NCBI GenBank assembly: GCA_016705475.1
Contig: JADIYD010000006.1
Location: 310,001-374,000 of the forward strand
DNA: 64,000 nucleotides
Origin: Betaproteobacteria bacterium
GTDB taxonomy: Bacteria; Pseudomonadota; Gammaproteobacteria; Burkholderiales; Rhodocyclaceae
Reading direction: 5' to 3'
Part shown: piece by piece, positions 24,464 to 32,212 of the stretch
Numbering within the stretch: position 1 is the first letter of the stretch
Layout of the letters: the number at the start of each line of letters is the position of its first letter
The notes under the pieces: generated by a model
Database searches by the model: none
What the model was told of the DNA's origin: nothing
The model's input: only the letters and a program-made list of their open reading frames with translations
Made by a program: the position numbers and the translations under genes

Positions 24464-25655
24464 CGGCCCAGTAACGATCGATATCCTTGATCCCCCACTT
24501 CGCCGCATCTTCGCGGCCGGCGATTTTCTCCGGGCTGCGCGCGATGTCGATCAACTCGGGATTGATGTAAGCCTGCGACTTGGTCGAAAAAAAGACCCTG
24601 ACCTTGGGCTTGAGCAACGACTGTTCGCCCTGCTCGACAACGACGCCCAACTTTCCGGATTCCAGCCTGACCAGCGAGCCGACCGGGTAGATCCCCAGAC
24701 TTTTGACGAAAGCCTGAAAAACGGTCGGGTCGAAGTGACCCTTCCATTCAGCCATGCGCTTGATCGACTCGGCCGGATCCCAGCCAGCCTTGTAGGGGCG
24801 ATTCGAGGTGATGGCGTCGTAGACGTCGCAAACCGCACCCATCTTGGCAAACAGGCTCATCGTCTCGCCGTTGAGTCCCTTCGGATAGCCGCTGCCGTCG
24901 ATTTTCTCGTGGTGGTGCAGGCAGACATCCTTGGTGATGTCGCTGATGCCTTTCCCGCCCAGCAACAGCTTGTGGCCTTCTTCCGGATGCGTCTTGACGA
25001 GGGTGAACTCCTCCTCGGTCAGTTTCCCAGGCTTGTTCAGAATTTCCATTGGAATCATTGCCTTGCCGAGATCGTGCAGCAACCCCGCCATGCCAGCCTC
25101 GCGGGTTTGTTGCTCATCAAGACCCAGTTTGCGGGACAGTGCGATCATCAGGGCGCATACGGCTACCGAATGCATGTAGGTGTAATCGTCGGCGATCTTC
25201 AGGCGGGCCAGGCTGATCAGCGCACCTGGATTGCGCAAGACGGAGTTGGAAATCTCCTCGACCAGCGGCGCTGCGGCATCGGCCTCGATGGCCTTGCCCA
25301 TGCGCGCTTCCTGAAACATCGAAACGACGGCTTCCTTGCCTTTCGCGCAAATTTTTGCGGCGCGTTTGACTTCGTCGTTGAACGAGGATTTTTCCTGAAC
25401 GACGGGGGCGGACTCGGGAATCGCTTCGACAGCTACGATCTGCTCGGCGTCGGTGGCCTCGATATCGAGGCCTTTGGAAACGTCTATCCACACCTCGGTG
25501 ATCGTGCTTTCACGGATCAGGAGGAGATCGTTCGGGTCACTCACGACGAATTTCGTTCGCCAGAAAGGATGTTCCAGCCATGCACCGCAGAATGCCTGAA
25601 GGTGCATGCCCAGGCTGAGTTGATTCACTGGAATTCGTTTGAGCATATTTCGCAA
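24450..25655 (-). CDS. HD-GYP domain phosphodiesterase with DUF3391
   Basis: The 401-residue protein has an N-terminal DUF3391 domain (about 5-100) and an HD-GYP domain (about 145-310) with LLHDLGKAMIP (HD at 194-195) and HHHEKIDGSGYPKGL carrying the GYP signature. Such enzymes hydrolyse cyclic di-GMP at a metal centre; the key residues are present, so activity is likely. No membrane segment or receiver domain is seen. It lies upstream of ahcY on the same strand but ahcY has its own promoter. Confidence 0.92.
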   Translation of the reverse strand: MRNMLKRIPVNQLSLGMHLQAFCGAWLEHPFWRTKFVVSDPNDLLLIRESTITEVWIDVSKGLDIEATDAEQIVAVEAIPESAPVVQEKSSFNDEVKRAAKICAKGKEAVVSMFQEARMGKAIEADAAAPLVEEISNSVLRNPGALISLARLKIADDYTYMHSVAVCALMIALSRKLGLDEQQTREAGMAGLLHDLGKAMIPMEILNKPGKLTEEEFTLVKTHPEEGHKLLLGGKGISDITKDVCLHHHEKIDGSGYPKGLNGETMSLFAKMGAVCDVYDAITSNRPYKAGWDPAESIKRMAEWKGHFDPTVFQAFVKSLGIYPVGSLVRLESGKLGVVVEQGEQSLLKPKVRVFFSTKSQAYINPELIDIARSPEKIAGREDAAKWGIKDIDRYWAGDKT

Positions 25656-25667
25656 TTCTAGCGAAAA

Positions 25668-25694
25668 AAAAGGGAAGCCGTGTGGCTTCCCTTT
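25668..25694 (-). terminator. Terminator after metK
   Basis: The stem AAGGGAAGCC / GGCTTCCCTT with a 4-base loop is followed on the minus strand by eight T residues. It lies downstream of metK and its duplicated 3' end and before the HD-GYP gene. Confidence 0.88.
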
Positions 25695-25714
25695 GTCTGG
25701 ATTGTGACGCTGTC

Positions 25715-25761
25715 CTAGAGGCCGGCGTCGCCCTTGAGCAGGGCGGCGCGATCGGTGTTTT
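25715..25761 (-). pseudogene. Duplicated 3' end of metK
   Basis: The minus strand encodes NTDRAALLKGDAGL and a TAG stop, the same C-terminus as metK. 25719-25761 match 25868-25910 with two substitutions in 43 bp. The intervening 106 bp hold a perfect hairpin, TAACCCGG ... CCGGGTTA (25786-25812), and no coding motif. It is either a tandem duplication with filler or the footprint of a small element that targets the metK 3' end. Confidence 0.8.
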
Positions 25762-25863
25762 GGCTTCGGCCAGCCCTTGGGGCCTTAACCCGGCTGCGGG
25801 GCAACCGGGTTAGCCTGCGCAGAAATACCGATCCCGCTACGCGGTTCGGCCTGTGCGCTACGC

Positions 25864-27027
25864 TTACAGGCCGGCGTCGCCCTTGAGCAAGGCGGCGCGA
25901 TCGGTATTTTCCCAAGTGAATTCCGGTTCGTCGCGGCCAAAGTGGCCGTAGGCGGCAGTCTTCTGGTAGATCGGGCGGAGCAGGTCGAGCATGTTGACGA
26001 TGCCTTTCGGGCGCAGGTCAAAGTGCTTCTTGATCAGCGCGGTCAGGGTTTCGTTGCTGACTTTGCCGGTGCCGAAGGTGTCGACCATGACCGACGTCGG
26101 CTCGGCAACGCCGATGGCGTAGGAAACCTGAACGAGACAGCGCGAGGCAAGGCCTGCTGCGACAATGTTCTTGGCGACGTAACGGCCAGCGTAAGCAGCG
26201 GAACGGTCGACCTTGGATGGATCCTTGCCGGAGAAGGCACCGCCTCCGTGCGGTGCAGCGCCGCCGTAGGTGTCGACGATGATCTTGCGGCCAGTCAGGC
26301 CGCAGTCGCCCTGCGGGCCACCGACGACGAAACGGCCGGTCGGATTGACCAAAAACTTGATGTTGCCCTTGATCAGTTCCTTCGGCAGTACCGGCTTGAT
26401 GATCTGTTCGATGGTCGCTTCGCGCAGATCTTCGAGGCTGATGTCCGGCGAATGCTGGGTAGACAGCACGACGGTGTCGATCGAATCCGGCTTGCCATCG
26501 ACGTACTTGATGGTGACCTGCGACTTGGCGTCCGGGCGCGCCCAGGGCAGGCGGCCGTCCTTGCGCAGCATGGCCTGGCGCTCGACGAGGCGGTGCGACA
26601 GGTAGATTGGCAGCGGCATCAGCGATGGTGTTTCATCGCAGGCGTAGCCGAACATCAGGCCCTGGTCGCCGGCGCCCTGGTTGAGATTGTCATCGTAGGC
26701 CTTGTCCACGCCCTGGGCGATGTCCGGGCTCTGCTTGTCATAGGCGACGAGCACGGCGCAACCTTTGTAGTCGATGCCGTACTCGGTGTTGTCGTAGCCG
26801 ATGCGCTTGATCGTCTCACGGGCGACCTGGATGTAATCGACGTTCGCGTTGGTGGTGATTTCGCCGGCCAGGACAACCAGGCCGGTGTTGCACAGGGTTT
26901 CGGCAGCGACGCGTGAATACTTGTCCTGAGCCAGGATGGCGTCGAGGATGGCATCGGAAATCTGGTCGGCAACCTTGTCCGGATGACCTTCGCCGACGGA
27001 TTCGGAAGTAAAGAAATATTCGCTCAT
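25864..27027 (-). CDS. metK: S-adenosylmethionine synthetase
   Basis: MetK makes S-adenosylmethionine from methionine and ATP in the cytosol. The 387-residue protein has FTSESVGEGHPDKVADQISD with the catalytic His, GAGDQGLMFGYA, and the glycine-rich loop GGGAFSGKDPSKVDRSAAY. Its length is normal for the family. It ends at TAA 25864, and a copy of its last 14 codons lies 150 bp further on. It supplies the AdoMet whose product SAH controls the ahcY operon nearby. Confidence 0.97.
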   Translation of the reverse strand: MSEYFFTSESVGEGHPDKVADQISDAILDAILAQDKYSRVAAETLCNTGLVVLAGEITTNANVDYIQVARETIKRIGYDNTEYGIDYKGCAVLVAYDKQSPDIAQGVDKAYDDNLNQGAGDQGLMFGYACDETPSLMPLPIYLSHRLVERQAMLRKDGRLPWARPDAKSQVTIKYVDGKPDSIDTVVLSTQHSPDISLEDLREATIEQIIKPVLPKELIKGNIKFLVNPTGRFVVGGPQGDCGLTGRKIIVDTYGGAAPHGGGAFSGKDPSKVDRSAAYAGRYVAKNIVAAGLASRCLVQVSYAIGVAEPTSVMVDTFGTGKVSNETLTALIKKHFDLRPKGIVNMLDLLRPIYQKTAAYGHFGRDEPEFTWENTDRAALLKGDAGL

Positions 27028-27038
27028 GTGATGCTCCA

Positions 27039-27075
27039 GTGGTCCATTTGTCCGGCGCTACCTGCTTCGGACCAC
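27039..27075 (-). promoter_or_regulatory. Candidate switching hairpin in the metK leader
   Basis: On the minus strand GTGGTCC (27069-27075) can pair perfectly with GGACCAC (27039-27045). GTCCG in the same left arm can instead pair with an inner CGGAC. The outer stem ends right before CTGGAGC, the likely ribosome site 5-10 bp before the metK start. Mutually exclusive stems next to the ribosome site suggest translational control, but no known SAM riboswitch class was recognised. Confidence 0.4.
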
Positions 27076-27185
27076 GAGCGGTGACGCTTTAGCAGAATTT
27101 ATTAGTCGCCCCGCAAGTTGTCTGTTTAACTCGGCGAACGGATAATATTAAACTTTTCTGAGGGGCTTTCAACCCCCGGGGCTTC

Positions 27186-28028
27186 ATGGTTTTTATCTTT
27201 CGCATCCTTTCCCGCCTGCCCCTGAGCGTCCTGCACCTGCTGGGAGCTGCGCTCGGATACCTGACTTACTGGCTGTCGCCCACCTATCGGCGTCACTTGC
27301 GAGAAAACATCGCGCAGGCTGGACTCCCTGACTCACTGCGTGGCACGGTGGCGGCCGAAACGGGCAAGCAGATGCTGGAACTGGCGCGCATCTGGATGCG
27401 GCCGCTCGAAGAAGCGATTCCGCTGGTGGCTGAAGTGGTCGGCTGGGAGCATGTCGAGGCTGCTCAAAAGGCCGGCAAGGGCATTGTCTTTCTGACGCCG
27501 CACCTAGGTTGTTTCGAGATTACCGCTCAGTATCTTTCGTCGTTTGGCGACATCACGGTGCTTTACCGAGCACCCAAATCCGCCGTGGCACAGGAACTGA
27601 TCCTGACCGGTCGCAAGCGGGCCCGGCTGCATCTGGCCCCGGCTGATCTTTCGGGTGTGCGCGCCCTGATCAAGGCATTGAAAAAGGGCGAGATGGTTGG
27701 CATGTTGCCGGATCAGGCACCAAAGACCGGCGAGGGTGTCTGGCTCAAATTCTTTGGCCGCTATGCCTATACGATGACGCTGGCCGCTCGGCTGACCGAA
27801 ACCGGGGCCGCATCCTTGCTGACCTGGGGCGAGCGCCTGCCGGGGGGGCGTGGCTACCGTGTGCATTTTAAGCAGCCGGAGAATCCGCTGGCTGGTTCCA
27901 CGGTCGACCGGGCCCAGCAGATCAATTTGGAAATCGAGGCACTGATCCGTCAGTGCCCAAGCCAGTACCTGTGGGGCTACAACCGTTACAAACGACCGGG
28001 CGGTGCCGACGCGCCACCGGCGGAGTGA
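27186..28028 (+). CDS. Lipid A acyltransferase, LpxL/HtrB family (first of two)
   Basis: The 280-residue inner-membrane enzyme has an N-terminal hydrophobic stretch (LSVLHLLGAALGYLTYWL) and the HX4E catalytic motif in TPHLGCFE (about residue 104), then the DQAPKTGEGVWLKFFG region. Family members add late secondary acyl chains to Kdo2-lipid A. Two such genes in tandem probably act in sequence (LpxL-like and LpxM-like), but which adds which chain cannot be read from sequence. It lies divergent from metK. Confidence 0.88.
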   Translation: MVFIFRILSRLPLSVLHLLGAALGYLTYWLSPTYRRHLRENIAQAGLPDSLRGTVAAETGKQMLELARIWMRPLEEAIPLVAEVVGWEHVEAAQKAGKGIVFLTPHLGCFEITAQYLSSFGDITVLYRAPKSAVAQELILTGRKRARLHLAPADLSGVRALIKALKKGEMVGMLPDQAPKTGEGVWLKFFGRYAYTMTLAARLTETGAASLLTWGERLPGGRGYRVHFKQPENPLAGSTVDRAQQINLEIEALIRQCPSQYLWGYNRYKRPGGADAPPAE

Positions 28029-28909
28029 GTTCTTTGAAGATCTTCTTGACTCATATCCTGGTCGGTTTTTTGTGGCTACTGCACTGGTTGCCTTTGCCTG
28101 CCCTGAGAGCCCTGGGTTCGGGCTTGGGAAGGATTCTCTATGCTGTGGGGCGCGAGCGGCGCAATGTGGCCCTGACCAACCTGCGCCTGTGCTTTCCGGA
28201 GAAGAGCGAGGCTGATCGTGAGGCGCTGGCCCGCGCTCATTTTGTGGCGTTTGCCCGAGCAGTCCTGGATCGCACGCTGGGCTGGTGGGCTTCGAAGGAG
28301 CGACTGCAACGGATCATCCGCGTTCATGGTTTGGAACATCTGACTGATCCTGAGGGGAGGCCGGTTATCCTGCTATCACCCCATTTCGTCGGCCTTGATG
28401 CGGGTGCTGCGGCAATGTCGATGCACATCGCCGGATGCAGCGTTTTCTCCAAGCAGAAAAATCCGGTTCTCAACAAGCTGCTTTACGATGGCAGAATGAG
28501 ATTCAAGGAGGTGCTGCTGTTGTCACGTCAGGACGGCATGCGCAAGATCGTCAAGGCGATGAAGGATGGCTACCCGTTTTATTATTTGCCGGACATGGAC
28601 TTTGGCCCGAAGGAGTCGATTTTCGTGCCTTTCTTTGGTGTTCAGGCGGCAACGATACCCGCCTTGTCGCGGCTGGTTCGCCTGACTGGTGCCAGGGTGT
28701 TGGGCTGTATAGCGCGGCAGGTGCCGGATGGCTACGAAATTGAAGTGATGCCACCTTGGGAAAACTTCCCCGGTGAAAGCGTCGAGGCCGATACCGAATT
28801 CATGAACAAATTTATCGAAAGCCAGGTGCTGCGCATGCCGGAGCAGTATTTCTGGTTGCACAAGCGTTTCAAAACCCGGCCACCCGGAGAACAGAGGTTT
28901 TACAAATGA
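28025..28909 (+). CDS. Lipid A acyltransferase, LpxL/LpxM family (second of two)
   Basis: The protein begins at GTG 28025, overlapping the previous stop (GTGA), with TTG 28034 as an alternative; longer in-frame starts run into the upstream gene. The roughly 294 residues include an N-terminal membrane segment (LVGFLWLLHWLPLPALRALGSGL), the HX4D motif in SPHFVGLD, and PDMDFGPKESIFVPFFG. It is a paralogue of the preceding acyltransferase and probably completes lipid A acylation. It overlaps the following GNAT gene by 4 bp. Confidence 0.86.
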   Translation: MSSLKIFLTHILVGFLWLLHWLPLPALRALGSGLGRILYAVGRERRNVALTNLRLCFPEKSEADREALARAHFVAFARAVLDRTLGWWASKERLQRIIRVHGLEHLTDPEGRPVILLSPHFVGLDAGAAAMSMHIAGCSVFSKQKNPVLNKLLYDGRMRFKEVLLLSRQDGMRKIVKAMKDGYPFYYLPDMDFGPKESIFVPFFGVQAATIPALSRLVRLTGARVLGCIARQVPDGYEIEVMPPWENFPGESVEADTEFMNKFIESQVLRMPEQYFWLHKRFKTRPPGEQRFYK

Positions 28910-29409
28910 ACAGCCTGAACGTTGAAATTCGTCCCGTGACGCCGCCCGATGTGCCGGCGATCTCGGCCCTGGCCCGCGAAATATGGCAGGCCACCTACCC
29001 CGGAATCATCACGCAGGATCAGATCGATTTCATGCTTGAGCAGCGCTATGGCCACGAGCGTCTGTATGACGATCTCGAGGACGTGCACAAATGGCTCGAT
29101 CAGGCGTTTTTCGGCGATCGTCGCGTCGGGTTTGCCTTCAGCGAAATCTACAAAGGTGAATTCAAGCTGGACAAACTGTATATCCATCCCGACGTGCAGC
29201 GTCAGGGAGTTGGTGGCCAGTTGATTGCTCACGTGGCCGCCCGGGCGAAAAAAGAGGGCTATCCCTGCGTCGTTCTGGCAGTCAACAAGCGTAACGAGAA
29301 GGCGATCAACTCATACAAGAAGTACGGTTTTGCCGTTCGTGAGGCCATTGTTGACGATATCGGCCGCGGTTACGTGATGGACGATTTCGTGATGGAGAAG
29401 AAACTTTAA
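28906..29409 (+). CDS. GNAT family N-acetyltransferase
   Basis: The 167-residue protein carries the GNAT fold with LDKLYIHPDVQRQGVGGQLIAHV, where RQGVGG is the acetyl-CoA pyrophosphate loop, and the later motif NEKAINSYKKYGFAV. The acceptor substrate is unknown. Translation is coupled to the acyltransferase through ATGA. Confidence 0.9.
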   Translation: MNSLNVEIRPVTPPDVPAISALAREIWQATYPGIITQDQIDFMLEQRYGHERLYDDLEDVHKWLDQAFFGDRRVGFAFSEIYKGEFKLDKLYIHPDVQRQGVGGQLIAHVAARAKKEGYPCVVLAVNKRNEKAINSYKKYGFAVREAIVDDIGRGYVMDDFVMEKKL

Positions 29410-29469
29410 GATTTTGAGGCAACTCCCTGTCTCTGCTATGCTTTTTAAAATAATTTAGTGAGGCGGTAC

Positions 29470-30300
29470 GTGAAACTCAAATTCTCCAAAATGCATGGCC
29501 TGGGCAATGACTTCGTTGTCCTCGACGGTGTTCGCCAGTCGTTGGCTTTGACGCCGGAACAGCTGTGTTATCTGGGTGACCGCCATTTCGGTGTCGGCTG
29601 TGACCAGATTCTGCTGGTCGAAAAGGCAAGCCAGCCGGGCGTCGACTTTCGCTACCGCATCTTCAATGCCGATGGCGGCGAGGTCGAGCAGTGCGGTAAC
29701 GGGGCACGCTGTTTCGTGCGTTTCGTGCATGAGCAGGGCCTGACCGACAAGCGCGAGATTCGCGTCGAGACGATGAAGGGTCTGATCTCGCCGCGCCTTG
29801 AAGGCGATGGCAATGTCACGGTCGACATGGGTATTCCCCGCTTTTTGCCGGCTGAAATTCCCTTCCTCGCCGACGACGACGTGATCGTGCATATGCTCGA
29901 CGTAGCTGATGAAACGCTGGAAACCAGCGTTGTTTCGATGGGCAATCCGCATGCCGTGCAGGTCGTGGATTGTGTCGATGCAGCGCCGGTCGGCGAGCAT
30001 GGCCCGTTGATCGAAAAACATGATCGTTTCCCGCAGCGGGTTAACGCGGGATTCATGCAGATCGTCGATCGCCACGCCATCAAGGTGCGCGTTTATGAAC
30101 GCGGCGCGGGCGAAACGATGGCCTGCGGTACGGGTGCCTGCGCGGCGGTGGTCGCCGGCATTCGCCGCGGCCTGCTTGATTCGCCGGTCCGCGTCACGAC
30201 GCGCGGTGGCGACCTGAACATTGCCTGGGGCGGTGGCGAGCGGCCGGTTTTGATGACCGGCCCGGCGGTAACGGTATTTACTGGAGAAATTGAATTATGA
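29470..30300 (+). CDS. dapF: Diaminopimelate epimerase
   Basis: DapF converts LL- to meso-diaminopimelate for lysine and peptidoglycan synthesis. GTG 29470 was chosen because GAGG lies at the right distance and the protein then begins KLKFSKMHGLGNDFVV as in the family; a GTG at 29458 is the alternative. The two catalytic cysteines are in EQCGNGARC and ACGTGACA. The 276-residue length is normal. It overlaps the DUF484 gene by 4 bp, and dapF-DUF484-xerC is a common gammaproteobacterial and betaproteobacterial order. Confidence 0.95.
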   Translation: MKLKFSKMHGLGNDFVVLDGVRQSLALTPEQLCYLGDRHFGVGCDQILLVEKASQPGVDFRYRIFNADGGEVEQCGNGARCFVRFVHEQGLTDKREIRVETMKGLISPRLEGDGNVTVDMGIPRFLPAEIPFLADDDVIVHMLDVADETLETSVVSMGNPHAVQVVDCVDAAPVGEHGPLIEKHDRFPQRVNAGFMQIVDRHAIKVRVYERGAGETMACGTGACAAVVAGIRRGLLDSPVRVTTRGGDLNIAWGGGERPVLMTGPAVTVFTGEIEL

Positions 30301-30968
30301 GCGCCATGTTCCCCGAAGAAATCGCGGACTACCTGAAGAATAACCCGAGCTTTTTCGAGCAGTACGCCGACCTGATGGCCCAGATTTTCGTGCCACATCC
30401 GCATGGTGGCCGAACGGTATCGCTGGCCGAACGTCAGATGCTGACGCTGCGCGACAAGAATCGGGCGACCGAAAGCAAGCTGGCCGAGTTGATTTCGTTT
30501 GGCGAGGAAAACGACCAGATCGGCGAAAAGGTGCATCGCTTGTCGGTAGCCTTGATTGCAGCTGAAACTTTTCAGGCAGTGATCCATCTGCTCAACTTCC
30601 ATCTGCGCGATGACTTCGCTGTACCGCATGTGGCTCTGCGCCTGTGGGACAAGCCGCAAGGTATCGAGGACTTGCCGGAATTTGCGGCGGTCAGCGAAGA
30701 GCTGCAAGTTTTTGCCGAAACGCTGGCCCGGCCGTATTGCGGCTCGACCGCCGGTTTCGGCACGACTTCGTGGTTTGGCGAGGCGGCTTCGCACATTCGT
30801 TCACAGGCGTTGATCGCCCTGCGCAATGGCGGTGGCACCATCGGCATGATCGCGCTGGGCAGCGAGGAGGCGCAGCGTTTCTATGCCGACATGGGCACCT
30901 TGTATCTCGAACGCCTCGGCGAAATGGTTTCCGCAGCCCTGGCCAGAGTGACCAAGAGCACCTTGTGA
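30297..30968 (+). CDS. DUF484 family protein
   Basis: The 223-residue protein begins with EEIADYLKNNPSFFEQYADLMAQIFVPHPHGGRTVSLAERQM, a DUF484 signature, and continues with a GAF-like domain (about residues 75-215, HVALRLWD, ALIALRNGGGTIGMIALGS). The function is unknown. It is coupled to dapF by a 4-bp overlap and to xerC by a stop-start overlap (GTGA). Confidence 0.93.
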   Translation: MSAMFPEEIADYLKNNPSFFEQYADLMAQIFVPHPHGGRTVSLAERQMLTLRDKNRATESKLAELISFGEENDQIGEKVHRLSVALIAAETFQAVIHLLNFHLRDDFAVPHVALRLWDKPQGIEDLPEFAAVSEELQVFAETLARPYCGSTAGFGTTSWFGEAASHIRSQALIALRNGGGTIGMIALGSEEAQRFYADMGTLYLERLGEMVSAALARVTKSTL

Positions 30969-31861
30969 AACCGGTTGCTGCGGTCGACGCCTGGCTCGCC
31001 GAGTTATCGGATCAGCGCCGGCTGTCACCGCACACCGTTTCAAATTACCGGCGCGATCTGCAGAAATTGCTGGTAGCAACGGGGGAAACCCCGCTGAGCG
31101 GCCTGCTGGTCCATCACATTCGACGTTTTGTTGCCCAACTCCATGGTCAGGGCCTGGGTGGTCGTTCGCTGGCGCGGACCTTGTCGGCCTGGCGCGGGTT
31201 TTTCGGCTGGCTCGGTGAGCGCGGTCTGGTCAAGGCCAATCCCTGCGACGGCATTCGGCCGCCGAAGTCGCCGCGAATGTTGCCGAAGGCCTTGTCCGTT
31301 GATGAAACAGCCCGTTTGCTGGCGCCGTTCGAGGACGATGACCCGGTGCTGGGTGCCCGCGATCTGGCCATGTTCGAGCTGTTCTACTCCTCAGGGTTGC
31401 GTCTGGCCGAGCTGGTTTCGCTCGATTGCGAGGTGCTCGACAGCGTCGCGCACGAAGGCGAAATTCGCGTGCTCGGCAAGCGCAGTAAGCTGCGGCTGGT
31501 GCCGGTCGGCGGCAAGGCGCGAGAGGCTTTGGCGGCGTGGGCGGCGCTGCGTGAGCAACTGGCAAAGCCGGGAGAAAAGGCGCTATTCGTTGGCCAGCGC
31601 GGCGGGCGCATCAGTCCGCGCCTGGTCGAGTCGCGTCTGGCCAGACGCGCCGTGCTGCTGGGGTTACCGGCGCATGTCCATCCGCACATGCTGCGTCATT
31701 CCTTCGCCTCGCACGTCCTGCAATCATCAGGCGACCTGCGTGCGGTGCAGGAAATGCTCGGTCACGCCAGCATCGCTTCAACCCAGGTCTATACGCACCT
31801 GGATTTTCAGCATCTGGCCAAGGTCTATGATTCGGCCCATCCGCGGGCAAAGGCAAAATAG
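30965..31861 (+). CDS. xerC: Tyrosine recombinase XerC
   Basis: XerC with XerD resolves chromosome dimers at dif. The 298-residue protein starts at GTG 30965, which overlaps the DUF484 stop. It has an N-terminal SAM-like core-binding domain (about 1-90) and a catalytic domain with Arg146 in SSGLRLAEL, Lys in LGKRSK, HMLRHSFASH, LGHASI and the Tyr in STQVYTHLD. All catalytic residues are present. Unlike the integrases at the left end, it is a housekeeping gene. Confidence 0.94.
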   Translation: MKPVAAVDAWLAELSDQRRLSPHTVSNYRRDLQKLLVATGETPLSGLLVHHIRRFVAQLHGQGLGGRSLARTLSAWRGFFGWLGERGLVKANPCDGIRPPKSPRMLPKALSVDETARLLAPFEDDDPVLGARDLAMFELFYSSGLRLAELVSLDCEVLDSVAHEGEIRVLGKRSKLRLVPVGGKAREALAAWAALREQLAKPGEKALFVGQRGGRISPRLVESRLARRAVLLGLPAHVHPHMLRHSFASHVLQSSGDLRAVQEMLGHASIASTQVYTHLDFQHLAKVYDSAHPRAKAK

Positions 31862-31871
31862 GCCTCGACTG

Positions 31872-31900
31872 CTACGGTCAACCGGAAAAATCGGCCAAAA
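31872..31900 (-). repeat. Dispersed CCGGTTGACCG repeat, copy d
   Basis: On the minus strand ttttggccgatttttccgg continues to ttgaccgtag. It lies right after xerC. Confidence 0.65.
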
Positions 31901-31911
31901 ATCAAGGCTTC

Positions 31912-31940
31912 GTTGACGATTCACCCACAGGGCGCTATCC
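31912..31940 (+). promoter_or_regulatory. Promoter of the 52-aa basic protein gene
   Basis: TTGACG (31912-31917) and TATCCT (31935-31940) are separated by 17 bp, followed 39 bp later by the start codon. Confidence 0.65.
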
Positions 31941-31979
31941 TCTGCGGTTTAGCAAATTCGCTGGATTCAAGGAGTTTTC

Positions 31980-32138
31980 ATGGCCGCTACCATCAATCGT
32001 ACCCGTCGTTCCTCGCTGGAGCGCCGCTGCATTTCCAAGTCCACCAAGCGCCTGTTCAAGGGCATGAGCAAGACCATGTTCAAGGTCATGTACGGTGCTG
32101 AGTGCCATCAGCGCAACCGTAAGGCTCTGGGCGCCTAA
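31980..32138 (+). CDS. Small basic protein of unknown function (52 aa)
   Basis: ATG 31980 is preceded by AAGGAG at ideal spacing and by a good promoter, and a strong terminator follows, so this is a stand-alone gene. The product is very rich in Arg and Lys (TINRTRRSSLERR, then KSTKRLFKGMSKTMFKVMYG, ending RNRKALGA). No family is recognised. It resembles ribosome-associated or nucleic-acid-binding peptides only in composition. Codon use matches the backbone. Confidence 0.75.
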   Translation: MAATINRTRRSSLERRCISKSTKRLFKGMSKTMFKVMYGAECHQRNRKALGA

Positions 32139-32157
32139 GTTTTCGCCAGTATTCCGG

Positions 32158-32190
32158 GCCCCGGTTGCCGCAAGGTAACCGGGGCTTCTT
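32158..32190 (+). terminator. Terminator after the 52-aa gene
   Basis: CCCCGGTTGCC-gcaa-GGTAACCGGGG forms an 11-bp stem with one G-T pair, followed by a modest T-rich tract (cttcttcattttt). Confidence 0.8.
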
Positions 32191-32212
32191 CATTTTTGAC
32201 TTCGGGAAAATC

